Shown: positions 23,791 through 34,959, counted from the stretch's first letter. The stretch: 64,000 nt of DNA from Spongilla lacustris (GCA_949361645.1 OX442420.1:8754235-8818234); one strand, 5' to 3'. The notes: a model not told the origin generated them from the letters alone. Program-made: numbers and translations.

Positions 23791-24074
23791 GTATATAATG
23801 ATCTTCTAGTCCCCAGACTTATAGTTACGTAATAACGCATAAAAATTTGCGTAACAAACACTTGTGCTTTTGTATCGCGCATGAATATACTCAGCCTTTC
23901 TCACGAATGATGTGGTGATTGGTTAGGAATGTGCGGCTAACTTCTACGGGGTTGCCCCCTCCCCACTTGTGAATATATTTATCAGCCCCCAAAATCCTGC
24001 CCCTGAATCCACATTTAGCCAGCTAATTGTTGTGCGGATTGCAATACTACGACTGTTAGGCCCGGCAGAACAAA

Positions 24075-25064
24075 ATGAACAATACCAGCAACTCCCCTGA
24101 GATATACAACTGCTTTGTATATCAACTAGGTTTCTCTGTAACTTTAATAACTGCTATCTCGGCTGTGTCCCTGCTGCCATCGCTGGCGACGGTCATATTT
24201 GTTTGCGTACTAAAATTGCACAAGACCCTGGTCTACCGTCTGGCTCTATACCAAGTTCTCAGTGCGATGGAATTTTCTGTTTTGTGGATTACTAGTATTA
24301 CCGTCCACACGTATAGCTATAATTGGCTTAATTCTTTTGCCGTGTTCGAAGCATTGCTCCTAACTTCAGCCTTTATCAAGCTGATGTTTACCATGTGGAT
24401 AGTAATACATCTATTTGCTCTTGCTGTGTTCCATAAGAATTTGCGGAGATTGGAACCTCTGTATGTGGTGAGTTCACTTCTTGTACCGTTGGTTGTGACT
24501 GCAGCACTGTTGGGTACGAATCTAACACAAAGTGAATCACGCTTCCGAGAAACATGCGGTTTAAAAGAATACATCTTGTATGTTATCATATTTGCGGTCC
24601 TTGTGCTTATCTCACTGCTCATCGTCGTCATGGGAACCATCCTCTGTCATCGAGCATGTCGAAGGAGGAGTCTCGTTCTTTCTGAATATGACAAACAACA
24701 TAAGAAGGCGCTGTATGAGATGTTACCTCTTCTCTTGTACCCAATATTGTTTCTGCTTTTTACAATACCAATATTTGTGTCTGATAGCACTGTGTACATT
24801 ACACTAAACCCTTCTGTTGCAGAGATTTCTAGATGGATGTTTCCAATATTTGCCCCCCTCTGGAGCTTCACCACATCTCTGTTGCTCATTTTTCATCTCT
24901 GTGTGGTACGACATGTAAGAAAACAAAACCTGCAACGAATTAAAAACGCTCTCCATAAAGTCAGGCTACATCGTGAGGCAGAAGAAGGTTCTGTTACGAT
25001 GAATGAAACCACCAGGCTAAGCCAAAGAAGTGATACTCATTTTACATTGCCAATAGAAGATTAG
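24075..25064 (+). CDS. Orphan seven-transmembrane receptor, intronless, 329 aa
   Basis: A single open exon starts at ATG 24075 (MNNTSNSPEIYNC) with an N-glycosylation site (NNTS). Seven hydrophobic segments are visible at about residues 18-44, 50-72, 88-118, 128-148, 165-192, 214-238 and 252-277, in typical G-protein-coupled receptor spacing. ECL2 carries a Cys (RETCGLKEY) and TM3 contains the only other luminal-side candidates for pairing. ICL3 is basic (CHRACRRRS). The C-terminal tail of about 50 residues is Ser/Thr-rich and a plausible phosphorylation target. No DRY or NPxxY motif is obvious, so it is not a clear rhodopsin-class member; a sponge-type orphan or cAMP-receptor-like group is possible. 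Its start is only about 110 bp from the transposon's right end. Confidence 0.8.
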   Translation: MNNTSNSPEIYNCFVYQLGFSVTLITAISAVSLLPSLATVIFVCVLKLHKTLVYRLALYQVLSAMEFSVLWITSITVHTYSYNWLNSFAVFEALLLTSAFIKLMFTMWIVIHLFALAVFHKNLRRLEPLYVVSSLLVPLVVTAALLGTNLTQSESRFRETCGLKEYILYVIIFAVLVLISLLIVVMGTILCHRACRRRSLVLSEYDKQHKKALYEMLPLLLYPILFLLFTIPIFVSDSTVYITLNPSVAEISRWMFPIFAPLWSFTTSLLLIFHLCVVRHVRKQNLQRIKNALHKVRLHREAEEGSVTMNETTRLSQRSDTHFTLPIED

Positions 25065-25784
25065 ACTGGCAAATATTAAAATATTGTCATCTAATTTATA
25101 TAGTTACATGTAGCAGTATATAGGACCAATGTACCCATGCATATCGTAATGTATTGCAACACAGGTGCATGTTATATAACTGATGACGTTTATGAAATAC
25201 TATCAACAACTACTGGTTTACTTAGAGTGAACCTGGATTCACTGTGCACTAGGTCAACAGAAGAGGGACACTAGGTATACACCCCTTTTATGCTCGTTGG
25301 ATGCATTGAATGGATGAGCAGAGGAGAAAAAAGGACAGGTGACATCTGTAAGGTGAATTCCATTTGGAAGACATACAAATGCAAGTGGGTTTAATTATGA
25401 AGTAAACACAAGCCCTTTACCATAGGGTTAGTCATCTCCAGAAGAGTTAACAAGGGGGCTGCATAACACAACACACATGTGTCGGATGAATACTGTGCTG
25501 CAACACCCTTGCATTTGATGCTGAAGGGTAAGTTCCCATTTAAAAACATATCCTGCACCCACTTACATATAATCACATAGCAGCAATAATGGATGCACAA
25601 TGTTTCACTTCTAACTTGTCAGTGTCAACTCAAGCCCACGGATGAATTTGAAACAAGTCTGGTTCATCCTTGCAATGCCTCAATTCAAGCCTAGTATATA
25701 TAGTTTATTTAGTAGCCTGATGTATATATAGCATGCACTACAAAAACGAGCCGAATGCATACCCTCTCAAGTATGTCAATGGAA
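25065..25784. other. Intergenic, nothing assigned
   Basis: Downstream flank of the receptor gene. It has no repeat, RNA gene or convincing coding segment. Confidence 0.5.
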
Positions 25785-26092
25785 CAATTCAACCAGGATG
25801 TCTCACACACAATATATGACATTGGATGAGCAACTGTAAGAGGGTGTGCACTATTGATCGTGACATGAATGTACATGTACATCACACCATTCCACTTCAA
25901 TAATTCAAAACAAAGCTTAAACTGCTGTTTTAATTTATTGTAACACACACATACATGTACACACAGTGTACAGTGTATGCGTTGCTATGGCAATGAGCTG
26001 TGGTAAATTGGGTAGCTCCCATTGCTGTCAACTGACCTGCCTCCAAATCATTGCAAACTAAGTGTCTACTTACATCTTATTTAATTGTTAGA

Positions 26093-26385
26093 TCCTCCTG
26101 CCCCACCCCTTTATCCTACTGCCACACACCTTTATCCTCATGCCCCACCCCCTTATCCTCCTGCCCCACCCTTTATCCTACTGCCCCATCCTTTATCCTC
26201 AGGCCCCACCCCTTTATCCTTCTGCCCCACCCCTTTATCCTCATGCCACACCTCTTTATCCTTATGCCCCACCCCTTTATCCTCAGGCCCCACCCCTTTA
26301 TCCTTCTGCCCCACCCCTTCATCCTCATGCCACACCCCTTTATCCTTATGCCCCACCCCTTTATCCTCCTGCTCCACCCCTTTAC
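26093..26385. repeat. 21-bp C-rich minisatellite
   Basis: About 14 units of CCCCACCCCTTTATCCTCCT plus G. In copy A the same spot (14,432-14,505) holds three or four units and a poly-C run. Confidence 0.9.
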
Positions 26386-26631
26386 TCTGTTACCAGATCA
26401 GTTGAGACATGTCTTCATTGATGCAAATGATTATATATGACAAAAGTCTGAACTGAAAGCTGCATCAAAAGCTGATTGGTGTATAGTGGTGATGGGTGCA
26501 AGTCAATCTGGTACATGATGAATTCTCAATAAGACACTGCAACCTACATGTGTTAAATGGAGCAGTTAGCTGCAATGCATGGTGCAGCCACATCACAAGC
26601 TACAGGTCGTAAACTATAATGCAATTCCAAC

Positions 26632-27690
26632 CCCACACATGTGAGTACCACACCCACACATGTGAGTACCACACCCACACATGTGAGTACCACACCCACA
26701 CATGTGAGTACCACACCCACACATGTGAGTACCACACCCACACATGTGAGTACCACACCCACACATGTGAGTACCACACCCACACATGTGAGTACCACAC
26801 CCACACATGTGAGTACCACACCCACACATGTGAGTACCACACCCACACATGTGAGTACCACACCCACACATGTGAGTACCACACCCACACATGTGAGTAC
26901 CACACCCACACATGTGAGTACCACACCCACACAAGTACCACACCCACACATGTGAGTACCACACCCACACAAGTACCACACCCACACATGTGAGTACCAC
27001 ACCCACACATGTGAGTACCACACCCACACATGTGAGTACCACACCCACACATGTGAGTACCACACCCACACATGTGAGTACCACACCCACACAAGTACCA
27101 CACCCACACATGTGAGTACCACACCCACACATGTGAGTACCACACCCACACATGTGAGTACCACACCCACACAAGTACCACACCCACACATGTGAGTACC
27201 ACACCCACACATGTGAGTACCACACCCACACATGTGAGTACCACACCCACACAAGTACCACACCCACACATGTGAGTACCACACCCACACATGTGAGTAC
27301 CACACCCACACATGTGAGTACCACACCCACACAAGTACCACACCCACACATGTGAGTACCACACCCACACATGTGAGTACCACACCCACACATGAGTACC
27401 ACACCCACACATGTAAGTACCACACCCACACATGTGAGTACCACACCCACACATGAGTACCACACCCACACATGTAAGTACCACACCCACACATGTGAGT
27501 ACCACACCCACACAAGTACCACACCCACACATGTGAGTACCACACCCACACATGTGAGTACCACACCCACACATGAGTACCACATCCACACATGTAAGTA
27601 CCACACCCACACATGTGAGTACCACGCCCACACATGTGAGTACCACATCCACACATGTGAGTACCACACCCACACACGTGAGTACCACAC
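26632..27690. repeat. 21-bp minisatellite, copy B (about 50 units)
   Basis: Same unit as at 14,765. Shortened units ending CACAAGTACC recur at a regular higher-order spacing of about four full units between 26,930 and 27,350, which shows that blocks of units were duplicated together. Confidence 0.95.
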
Positions 27691-27816
27691 TCATCCCTGC
27701 ATTGGATGCAAGGCATAAATACATGGATGCATGTATAAGGTGGACTGGGGTGGGCACTATATGGAAGTAATTTGACTAAGTACTTCAACATAGGGATAAT
27801 GGCAATGAACAAGTTG

Positions 27817-28385
27817 CAGTGATAGGTGGGTGTGTACATGTGGTAGTGATAGGTGGGTGTGTACATGTGGTAGTGATAGGTGGGTGTGTACATGTGGTAG
27901 TGACAGGTAGGTGTGTACATGTGGTAGTGATAGGTGGATGTGTACATGTGGTAGTGACAGGTGGGTGTGTACATGTGGTAGTGATAGGTGGGTGTGTACA
28001 TGTGGTAGTGGTAGGTGGGTGTGTACATGTGGTAGTGATAGGTGGGTGTGTACATGTGGTAGTGATAGGTGGGTGTGTACATGTGGTAGTGATAGGTGGG
28101 TGTGTACATGTGGTAGTGGTAGGTGGGTGTGTACATGTGGTAGTGACAGGTGGGTGTGTACATGTGGTAGTGGTAGGTGGGTGTGTACATGTGGTAGTGA
28201 TAGGTGGGTGTGTACATGTGGTAGTGACAGGTGGGTGTGTACATGTGGTAGTGACAGGTGGGTGTGTACATGTGGTAGTGATAGGTGGGTGTGTACATGT
28301 GGTAGTGACAGGTGGGTGTGTACATGTGGTAGTGATAAGTGGGTGTGTACATGTGGTAGTGACAGGTGGGTGTGTACATGTGGTA
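27817..28385. repeat. 27-bp minisatellite, copy B (about 21 units)
   Basis: Same unit as at 15,295, one third the copy number of copy A. Confidence 0.95.
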
Positions 28386-28918
28386 ATGTGTGTGTAGTAT
28401 GAGTGTTCATGTATTGATGTGTGTGATATGTGATATGTTACATTGCGGTACATGCGATATGACTTCTGTAATGGTAACTATGTACATGCATGCATGTCAA
28501 ATTATGAGCAATACTGTTGGCATCCATGTGCATGTATGTATGGCAACATGTCATCACTATGGTAACACTACATGTAGGTGACCATAGTAATGTAAGGGCT
28601 GAATGGGCTAGCTGCCTTATAGGTAAATCATATATGTACATGTACATGTGTAGGTGGTGCATGTGTGCACATAGTTATATGTATGTGTGTTCATGAATTT
28701 GTACATGTACGTGTGTGTGTACATGTATGTGTGTAGGTGGTGCATGTGTGCATGTGTGCATGTGCTGTTACTCCACATTGTTGACAGTCATGAACTACCC
28801 ACTACCCATGCATATAGTTACATTGTAGCTGATAACAAACGTACTTCGAAGCTGAAGCAACAGTCAATGAATTATGTTGTGTGTAGTAGTGGTGGGAGGA
28901 GCCTCGAGTGGGAGGAGC

Positions 28919-31900
28919 CTACACAGTCCTCTGAAGCCATGCAGTGGCCAATGGAGCCATCACCTTATCACAAGATGGCTGGGGGGGGGGGGGGGGGGAG
29001 GGGGAGGGGGCATAGATAGGTATAATGTACCTGTATGTTCTCCCAGCACAGAGTACTCAACAAGACACTACACTTACAGTACCACTTTATATGATATTAT
29101 AATGAAGAATTACTAATTACTACACATAAATGTGGCTTTAAATTGCAGTGTTCATTACCAGTGTGTTCACAGACATGTACCAGTTGTGTTCACAAGACAT
29201 GTACCAGTTGTGTTCACAAGACATGTACCAGTTGTGTTCACAGACACATACCAGTTGTGTTCACAGACACGTACCAGTTGTGTTCACAGACATGTACCAG
29301 TTGTGTTCACAGACATGTACCAGTTGTGTTCACAAGACATGTACCAGTTGTGTTCACAAGACATGTACCAGTTGTGTTCACAGACACATACCAGTTGTGT
29401 TCACAGACACGTACCAGTTGTGTTCACAGACATGTACCAGTTGTGTTCACAGACATGTACCAGTTGTGTTCACAGATATATACCAGTTGTGTTCACAGAC
29501 ACGTACATGTACCAGTTGTGTTCACAGACACGTACCAGTTGTGTTCACAGACACGTACCAGTGTGTTCACAGACATGTACCAGTTGTGTTCACAGACAAG
29601 TACCAGTTGTGTTCACATACATGTACCAGTGTGTTCACAGACATATACCAGTTGTGTTCACAGACACGTACCAGTTGTGTTCACAGACACGTACCAGTGT
29701 GTTCACAGACATGTACCAGTTGTGTTCACATACATGTAACAGTGTGTTCACAGACATGTACCAGTTGTGTTCACAGACACGTACCAGTTGTGTTCACAGA
29801 CACGTACCAGTTGTGTTCACAGACATGTACCAGTTGTGTTCACAGACACGTACCAGTTGCGTTCACAGACACGTACCAGTTGTGTTCACAGACACGTACC
29901 AGTTGTGTTCACATACATGTACCAGTGTGTTCACAGACATGTACCAGTTGTGTTCACAGACACGTACCAGTTGTGTTCACAGACATGTACCAGTTGTGTT
30001 CACAGACATGTACCAGTGTGTTCACATACATGTACCAGTGTGTTCACATACATGTACCAGTTGTGTTCACAGACATGTACCAGTTGTGTTCACAGACATG
30101 TACCAGTTGTGTTCACAGACACGTACCAGTTGTGTACCTGATTCTTGCGGCCATCATCGGCTATCACCACGGCCTCAAAGCTCTTCATCCTCTCCCTGTA
30201 GCTGTCCACCTGCCTCCTGCACACGTCCTGCTCCTTAGCAACAAGCCCCTCCCTCTTCACCGCGTTCCAGTCAATACGGCAGTTATGTTCCCTCTCATTG
30301 GAGGCTCTCGCTAGTTTGGTCCTGAGGTCCTCTAGCTCAGCCCTGAGGCCAGCCTCTGTGTCCCTGTGCTCCTCCCTCATCTGGCTCCACCTGGTGTAGT
30401 GACTCTCATAATCCTTCCTCTGCCGGGCAAAGTCCTGCTTGTACACCTCTAGCTGTTTGGGAGGAGGAGAGAGGGAGGAGGAGGAGGGGGAAAGAGGAAG
30501 AGGGAAGAGGAGGAGATGGGAGGAGGGGAAGGTGGAGGAGGAGGGGAGGGAGGAAGGTTTTGAGAGATTAGGCAAAGCCATTGCCCATTCACCTGTGACT
30601 GAGATAGTTCCAGTTCCTCCTGCAGCTTCTCCACATTGTCACTTTTGTTAGGAGTTGCCATGGTAACGATGCATACATGCATCGTTGCCATGGTTATGAT
30701 GCATACATGCACACACGTACATGTACATGCCAATTGCCACATGTACATGTACACATAATGCATGCATGACAAAACCTCTGAGGATTGAAATCAAACACAT
30801 ATACACACATGTACATGAATCTGTGAGTATGTACATAGATTACTATTCAGGAAGTTCAGCCCTGGTACACATATATTCTTGTATACTTAATCACTTTACC
30901 CCCTCCCCCTCCTTCCCCCCTAACAACCTCTTCTTATAGGTTGGACAATTCGAGACGTCTCCCCAAATGCATTCAACTCAATTATCTTTTAGAGGGGAAG
31001 GAACTATTATGACAGCCCAGAAATATTCAGTTGAAGCCTTGTACCAAAAGGGCTACAAGTTTATTAATAAGTCTAATTAATTATTAAAACCTTTGGCGTA
31101 GTAACCTATCACTCACACATAAAGCACTGCATTATGACGTACAGAAAGTATGTGTCATACCAATATCATTTGGTAGTGAGCCTGTAAAGAGTTATTAACG
31201 TTTACAAGAAGTCGTTGTTCACAATAATTTAGGCACAGGCTATGGATGCTACATGTACATGGCACATCAATCGAAAAAAGGAAGGAAGGTGGGTGTGGCA
31301 TGCAGTGGATAACTTCTTCATCGTGATCTCACAAGTGTGCAGACACCCATATGAGGCATGCATGCATGGGCAGCCAGCATGGCATGAGAGTGCTACCTTT
31401 GGAATCATGCCGCATCAAACAAAGATACATGTACCACAACTGATCATATGTAGCAGGGGGAAAGAAAGCAAAGGAAGTGCAACCTTATTACCCAACTGCA
31501 CAGGCACATCGAATGCCGCATATTTGGAGTTTAAAGGAATCATTAATCGCTGAGTGTTTGTCTCACCATATGAAGTCTGATTACTCAAGCAGTGATATGA
31601 AAGCTTATATTCACGCACGTGTTTGGTGTGCTAGCTGAATAAATCCTGTATAGTCAAATTGAGCACTGAACATTCGGTGCGAAAAATGATTCAGAAAGAA
31701 TTTTGGGAAACTTCTCGAATTGTCTTACCTGTACACCCAACCAGGAAGAAGGGGTAACACCCACTCCTCACACTACACCCCTACATCCTCTCCTTACACC
31801 ACACCCTACACCCTCTCCTCACACCACCCCTACATCTTCCTCATACCACCCCTACACCCGCCTCACACCATACCCATACATCCTCTCCTCACACCACACC

Positions 31901-32516
31901 CCTACACCCTCACATGCACCTACACCCTCCCACTGCCCACCCTGTCACACATCCACTCTCCCTACCTCACTTTGTTCCTTCTGTCCAAGGTCTGCGCCTT
32001 GGCCACCTCCCCCTTCAGGAGGTAACAGGTCCTCACCAGCCCCGCCTTCTCCTCCATCAGTGCCCCCACCTGCCCTTCCAACTCGCTGTTCTTGTTTGAC
32101 AAGCTCTCAACCTTGGCCTGTGGGTGTGTGTGTAATGAGTGAGGGTGGGAAGGTGTGATGTCACCTCCACCTTCCATTACCATAGGTACACCAGTGTGCA
32201 TAGACCATCATGTGGTACATGTCTGGACCATGTGGTACATGTCTGGACCATCACGTGGTACATGTCTGGACCATCACGCGGTACATGTCTGGACCATGTG
32301 GTACATGTCTGGACCATCATGTGGTACATGTCTGGACCATCACGCGGTACATGTCTGGACCATGTGGTACATGTCTGGACCATCATGTGGTACATGTCTG
32401 GACCATCACGTGGTACATGTCTGGACCATCACGTGGTACATGTCTGGACCATCACGTGGTACATGTCTGGACCATCACGTGGTACATGTCTGGACCATCA
32501 CGCGGTACATATCTGG

Positions 32517-32552
<36 letters not shown>

Positions 32553-34945
32553 GAAGGGGGCACCATAGCCTTGGGTGGGTGGGGGGGTGGAACCATGGCC
32601 CCATCCTTTCCTCTGGACATTGAGCATATACGTGTGCAATTCGTTTACTTGCTTTGCATTCTTATACTCACTTATTATTATGCGATTGTACATAATAAAT
32701 TCGTTATTTATCCTTTTACATGTATACAGTGAATATTTTTAAGAGTCATTTCAAACTATTACAGAGGATGCATTTAAAGTATCATGTAATTTATAACCAG
32801 TACGTTATTCCACAAGAGGTACTGAAGTCGTACAAGTGCACACTACAACACTAGGGCCCAATGCCTTGCTGATAGACTTCTAATTAATACCCACCTCCAG
32901 TTCACTCATGTTCTGCAGTCCCAAGGCCAGATCAGTGGAGTACTGGTACACCTTCATGGTGTTCTCCACCACCTCATCAAACTTCTGCAGCCTGTTGCTC
33001 ATGGCAACCAGCCTGCTGTCCTTCTCAGCACTGCTCCTCCCCAGGCCATCCAACTGGGCCTCCAACGTAGTGCACTGAAGTTGTTACAAACCATGATGTC
33101 ATGCCACGCCCCAACGCCCCTCCCCTCACACTACTTCACCTCCTCCCCACCCCTCACCCCTCTTCCCCAGTACCTTGCTCTTCATTTCCCCACACTCCCT
33201 CTCCTTCTCGGCCAGAGTTGTGTTCAGTGTTCCCAATTCAGTTCGGTATTTCAACCTGAGGAGAGCCAGTTCCCCCTGGGCCTCTAGGTACTGCTTCCTG
33301 AGGTTGGTCAATTCACTCTTGGGAACATCCTTCTGCCTGAGTTGGGCCAGTTCAAACTGCGCACCCTCATATAGCTGCCTGAGTTGGGCCAGCTCCCCCT
33401 GGGTACCCTCATGCAGCTGCCTGAGTTGGGCCAGCTTGTTGCTAAGCTCCGCCTTCTCCCCCTCCAGCCTACTGCTGTGGCTCTGGGACTCCTCCAAGAT
33501 GGCCCTGGCACACCTCACCTCTGTCGCCAGCATGCCTAGCTCGGCTTTGTAGCCTTCCTCCATCTTGGTCCGCTCCTCCTCCTCCCTGACCCTGGAGGCC
33601 GTCTTGGCCAGCCTGTCCTCTAAGGCAGCCATCTTGGCTTGGTCGTCACTTGCACGGGCGGTCATCTTGGCCAGCCTCTCCTCCAGGGCAGCCATCTTGG
33701 CTTGGTCGTCGCTGGCGTGGGCGGCCATCTTGGCTTGGTCCTCTGCGGCCTTGGCTATCTCCCTGGCCCGCTCCTCGTTGGCCCTGAAGCAGTCAGCCAA
33801 CACCACACTCTGCCTTCTGTTGATGTCCTCGAGCTCCCGCATCTGAGCCATGACTGCATCCAGTTTGGCCATGAGTGGTGCGACCTTGTGAGGGAGGAAG
33901 GGATGGAGGGAGGGTGAGAGGGAGAGATAGAGAAGGGAGGGAGGGAGGGAGAGATAGACGGAGGGAGGGAGGGTGAGGGAGGGAGGGAGAGAGAGGGAGA
34001 GGGAGGGAGAGAGGACAGAGGAAGGTGTGGGGCGTTAAGGAGAGAGGTTAATTACATGATTTGTCGCAATCCATGTCAGGGTGGGTCAAAAATATGTCTT
34101 AAAGATGTACAGATTGATAAATGTACCCCTGCAGGAAGCTGTACCCTTGCAGTAAAAGGCATACATGTAACAGTACCCCTGCAGTAAGAGGCACAGCTGA
34201 AGATATGACAGGTGTGTCACTGTCCCCATCAGTGCTTTTTAAAATCTGATTTCATTACAATAATGTAGACTTGGTATGTATGCACAACAATAGGAGGTCA
34301 TGACCTCCATTGTGTTAGGGGTAGCCATCGTATGCTGCCCCTCCCTCCCCCACCCCACCCCCAATGGCCCCCCTATGCCATTACATGTACTGCATACAAC
34401 CATACAAATGCAGCACATATAAACACACATACATTCACATATGCACATGCAAACACACAATGTACACATGCACACATGCACACATACACACATGTGCACA
34501 TACACACATGTGCACATGCACATATGTGCACATGCACACATGTGCACATGCACACATGTGCACATGCACACACATGTACACACATGCACATGCACGCACA
34601 CAGTACATGCACACACTCATACACTCATACACACACACACACACGCACACACAGCACCTCTGTCTCCCTGCATCTGTTTTCTTCACACTTGAGCTGCTCC
34701 CGCAAGAACTGTACCTCGACCTCCAGCTTCCCACACCTCATCTCCTCGGCAACCAACTGTCGGCACATGGCGTCCACCTGGTCCTGCCCTATGCTGAGGG
34801 CCCCTCCCCCCTGCATGGCCTGTAGCAACCTCCGATTCTCCCCCTCAAGCTGGTTGGTCCTTCGAACATACTCCTCCATCTTGGATGTGGCATATCGGAG
34901 CTCCACTGTCTGTTTGGCCAGCTCTGTCTTGAAATCGGTGGCCAT
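28919..34945 (-). CDS. Gene C: coiled-coil protein with UBAN-like ubiquitin-binding motif, about 575 aa
   Basis: Exons: 34945-34658, 33884-33174, 33074-32895, 32117-31971, 30619-30593, 30452-30138 and 28978-28919 (TAG). All are phase 0 with GT-AG borders. The 27-bp fifth exon uses a CTGCAG acceptor with a TCCTAAC branch-like site 27 bp upstream; an alternative is a separate transcript starting at the ATG at 30661, so this boundary is the weak point. Residues 1-442 are coiled coil, with tandem AKMAALEERLAKM- and LAQLRQLHEGTQGE-type repeats. The joined segment EELELSQSQ/LEVYKQDFARQRKDYE matches the core of the UBAN motif (V-Y-x-x-D-F-x-x-x-R) of NEMO, optineurin and ABIN proteins, which binds linear or K63 ubiquitin chains as a dimer. 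The usual C-terminal zinc finger of NEMO/optineurin is absent; the tail is only 19 residues. Confidence 0.65.
29150..30135. repeat. 23-bp minisatellite in the last intron of gene C
   Basis: About 43 units of GTTCACAGACATGTACCAGT plus TGT, with 22-bp and 24-bp variants. It abuts the exon 6 donor at 30,137. Long false frames cross it on the plus strand. Confidence 0.95.
30467..30560. repeat. Purine tract before gene C exon 6
   Basis: On the coding strand this is about 95 bp of C/T ending at CCCAAACAG, the acceptor of the UBAN exon. Confidence 0.8.
30662..31970. other. Gene C intron 4
   Basis: 1.3 kb. It starts with inverted CCATGGTAACGATGCAT repeats (30,658-30,700), followed by TACATGTA-rich and AT-rich sequence and a C-rich CACACCCCTACACCCTCTCC-type block at 31,750-31,950. 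No extra exon is evident. Confidence 0.5.
32205..32552. repeat. 23-bp minisatellite plus 33-G run in gene C intron 3
   Basis: About 14 units of ACCATCACGTGGTACATGTC plus TGG, some shortened by the loss of ATCACG, are followed by an uninterrupted G run of about 30 bases (C on the coding strand). The G run is a strong quadruplex candidate. Confidence 0.9.
33895..34025. repeat. Purine tract before gene C exon 2
   Basis: GGGAGGGAGGGAGAGAGA-type sequence that is a polypyrimidine tract on the coding strand, ending about 10 bp before the exon 2 acceptor. Confidence 0.8.
34420..34645. repeat. CACATGTG/CA-rich repeat in gene C intron 1
   Basis: Loose repeats of CACATGCACACATGTG and (CA)n directly downstream of the exon 1 donor. 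Confidence 0.8.
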
Positions 34946-34959
34946 CTTTGCCTGAGTGT

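Larger units (their letters stand above)
18832..23967 (+). mobile_element. About 5.1-kb TIR transposon carrying a C48 (Ulp1-like) protease gene
   Basis: The ends are inverted repeats: CGTAGAAGTTAGCCGCACAT plus TC at 18,855-18,876 and its complement at about 23,930-23,952, with a less exact GGGGGCA extension outward. Inside the ends are arrays of a 154-bp unit in opposite orientation, about 8 units on the left and 5 on the right. The centre holds a spliced cysteine protease gene and a further open segment. No transposase is recognised, so the class is uncertain. C48 proteases are known passengers of several cut-and-paste groups, including Mutator-like and KDZ (Zisupton-type) elements. A target-site duplication could not be fixed because the exact outer boundary is blurred by G/C-rich sequence. 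Confidence 0.7.
25785..28680. repeat. Segmental duplication, copy B (gene B exons missing)
   Basis: Matches 12,145-17,405 in order. At about 25,960-25,980 the sequence jumps from the counterpart of 12,310 to that of about 14,240, so the whole coding region of gene B exons 2-3 is absent. It also lacks the MITE. Confidence 0.85.

Noticed and set aside
26553..28453. Open frames of 358-608 codons
   Set aside because: Same cause, from the 21-bp and 27-bp arrays of copy B; frames run through unrelated flanks.
29132..30314. Plus-strand frames of 368 and 388 codons
   Set aside because: They read through the 23-bp minisatellite and end in the antisense of gene C exon 6.
30593..30661. Separate short gene starting at the ATG of MATPNKSDN
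   Set aside because: Possible, but an in-phase CTGCAG acceptor with a branch-like site explains the exon as part of gene C; kept only as an alternative.
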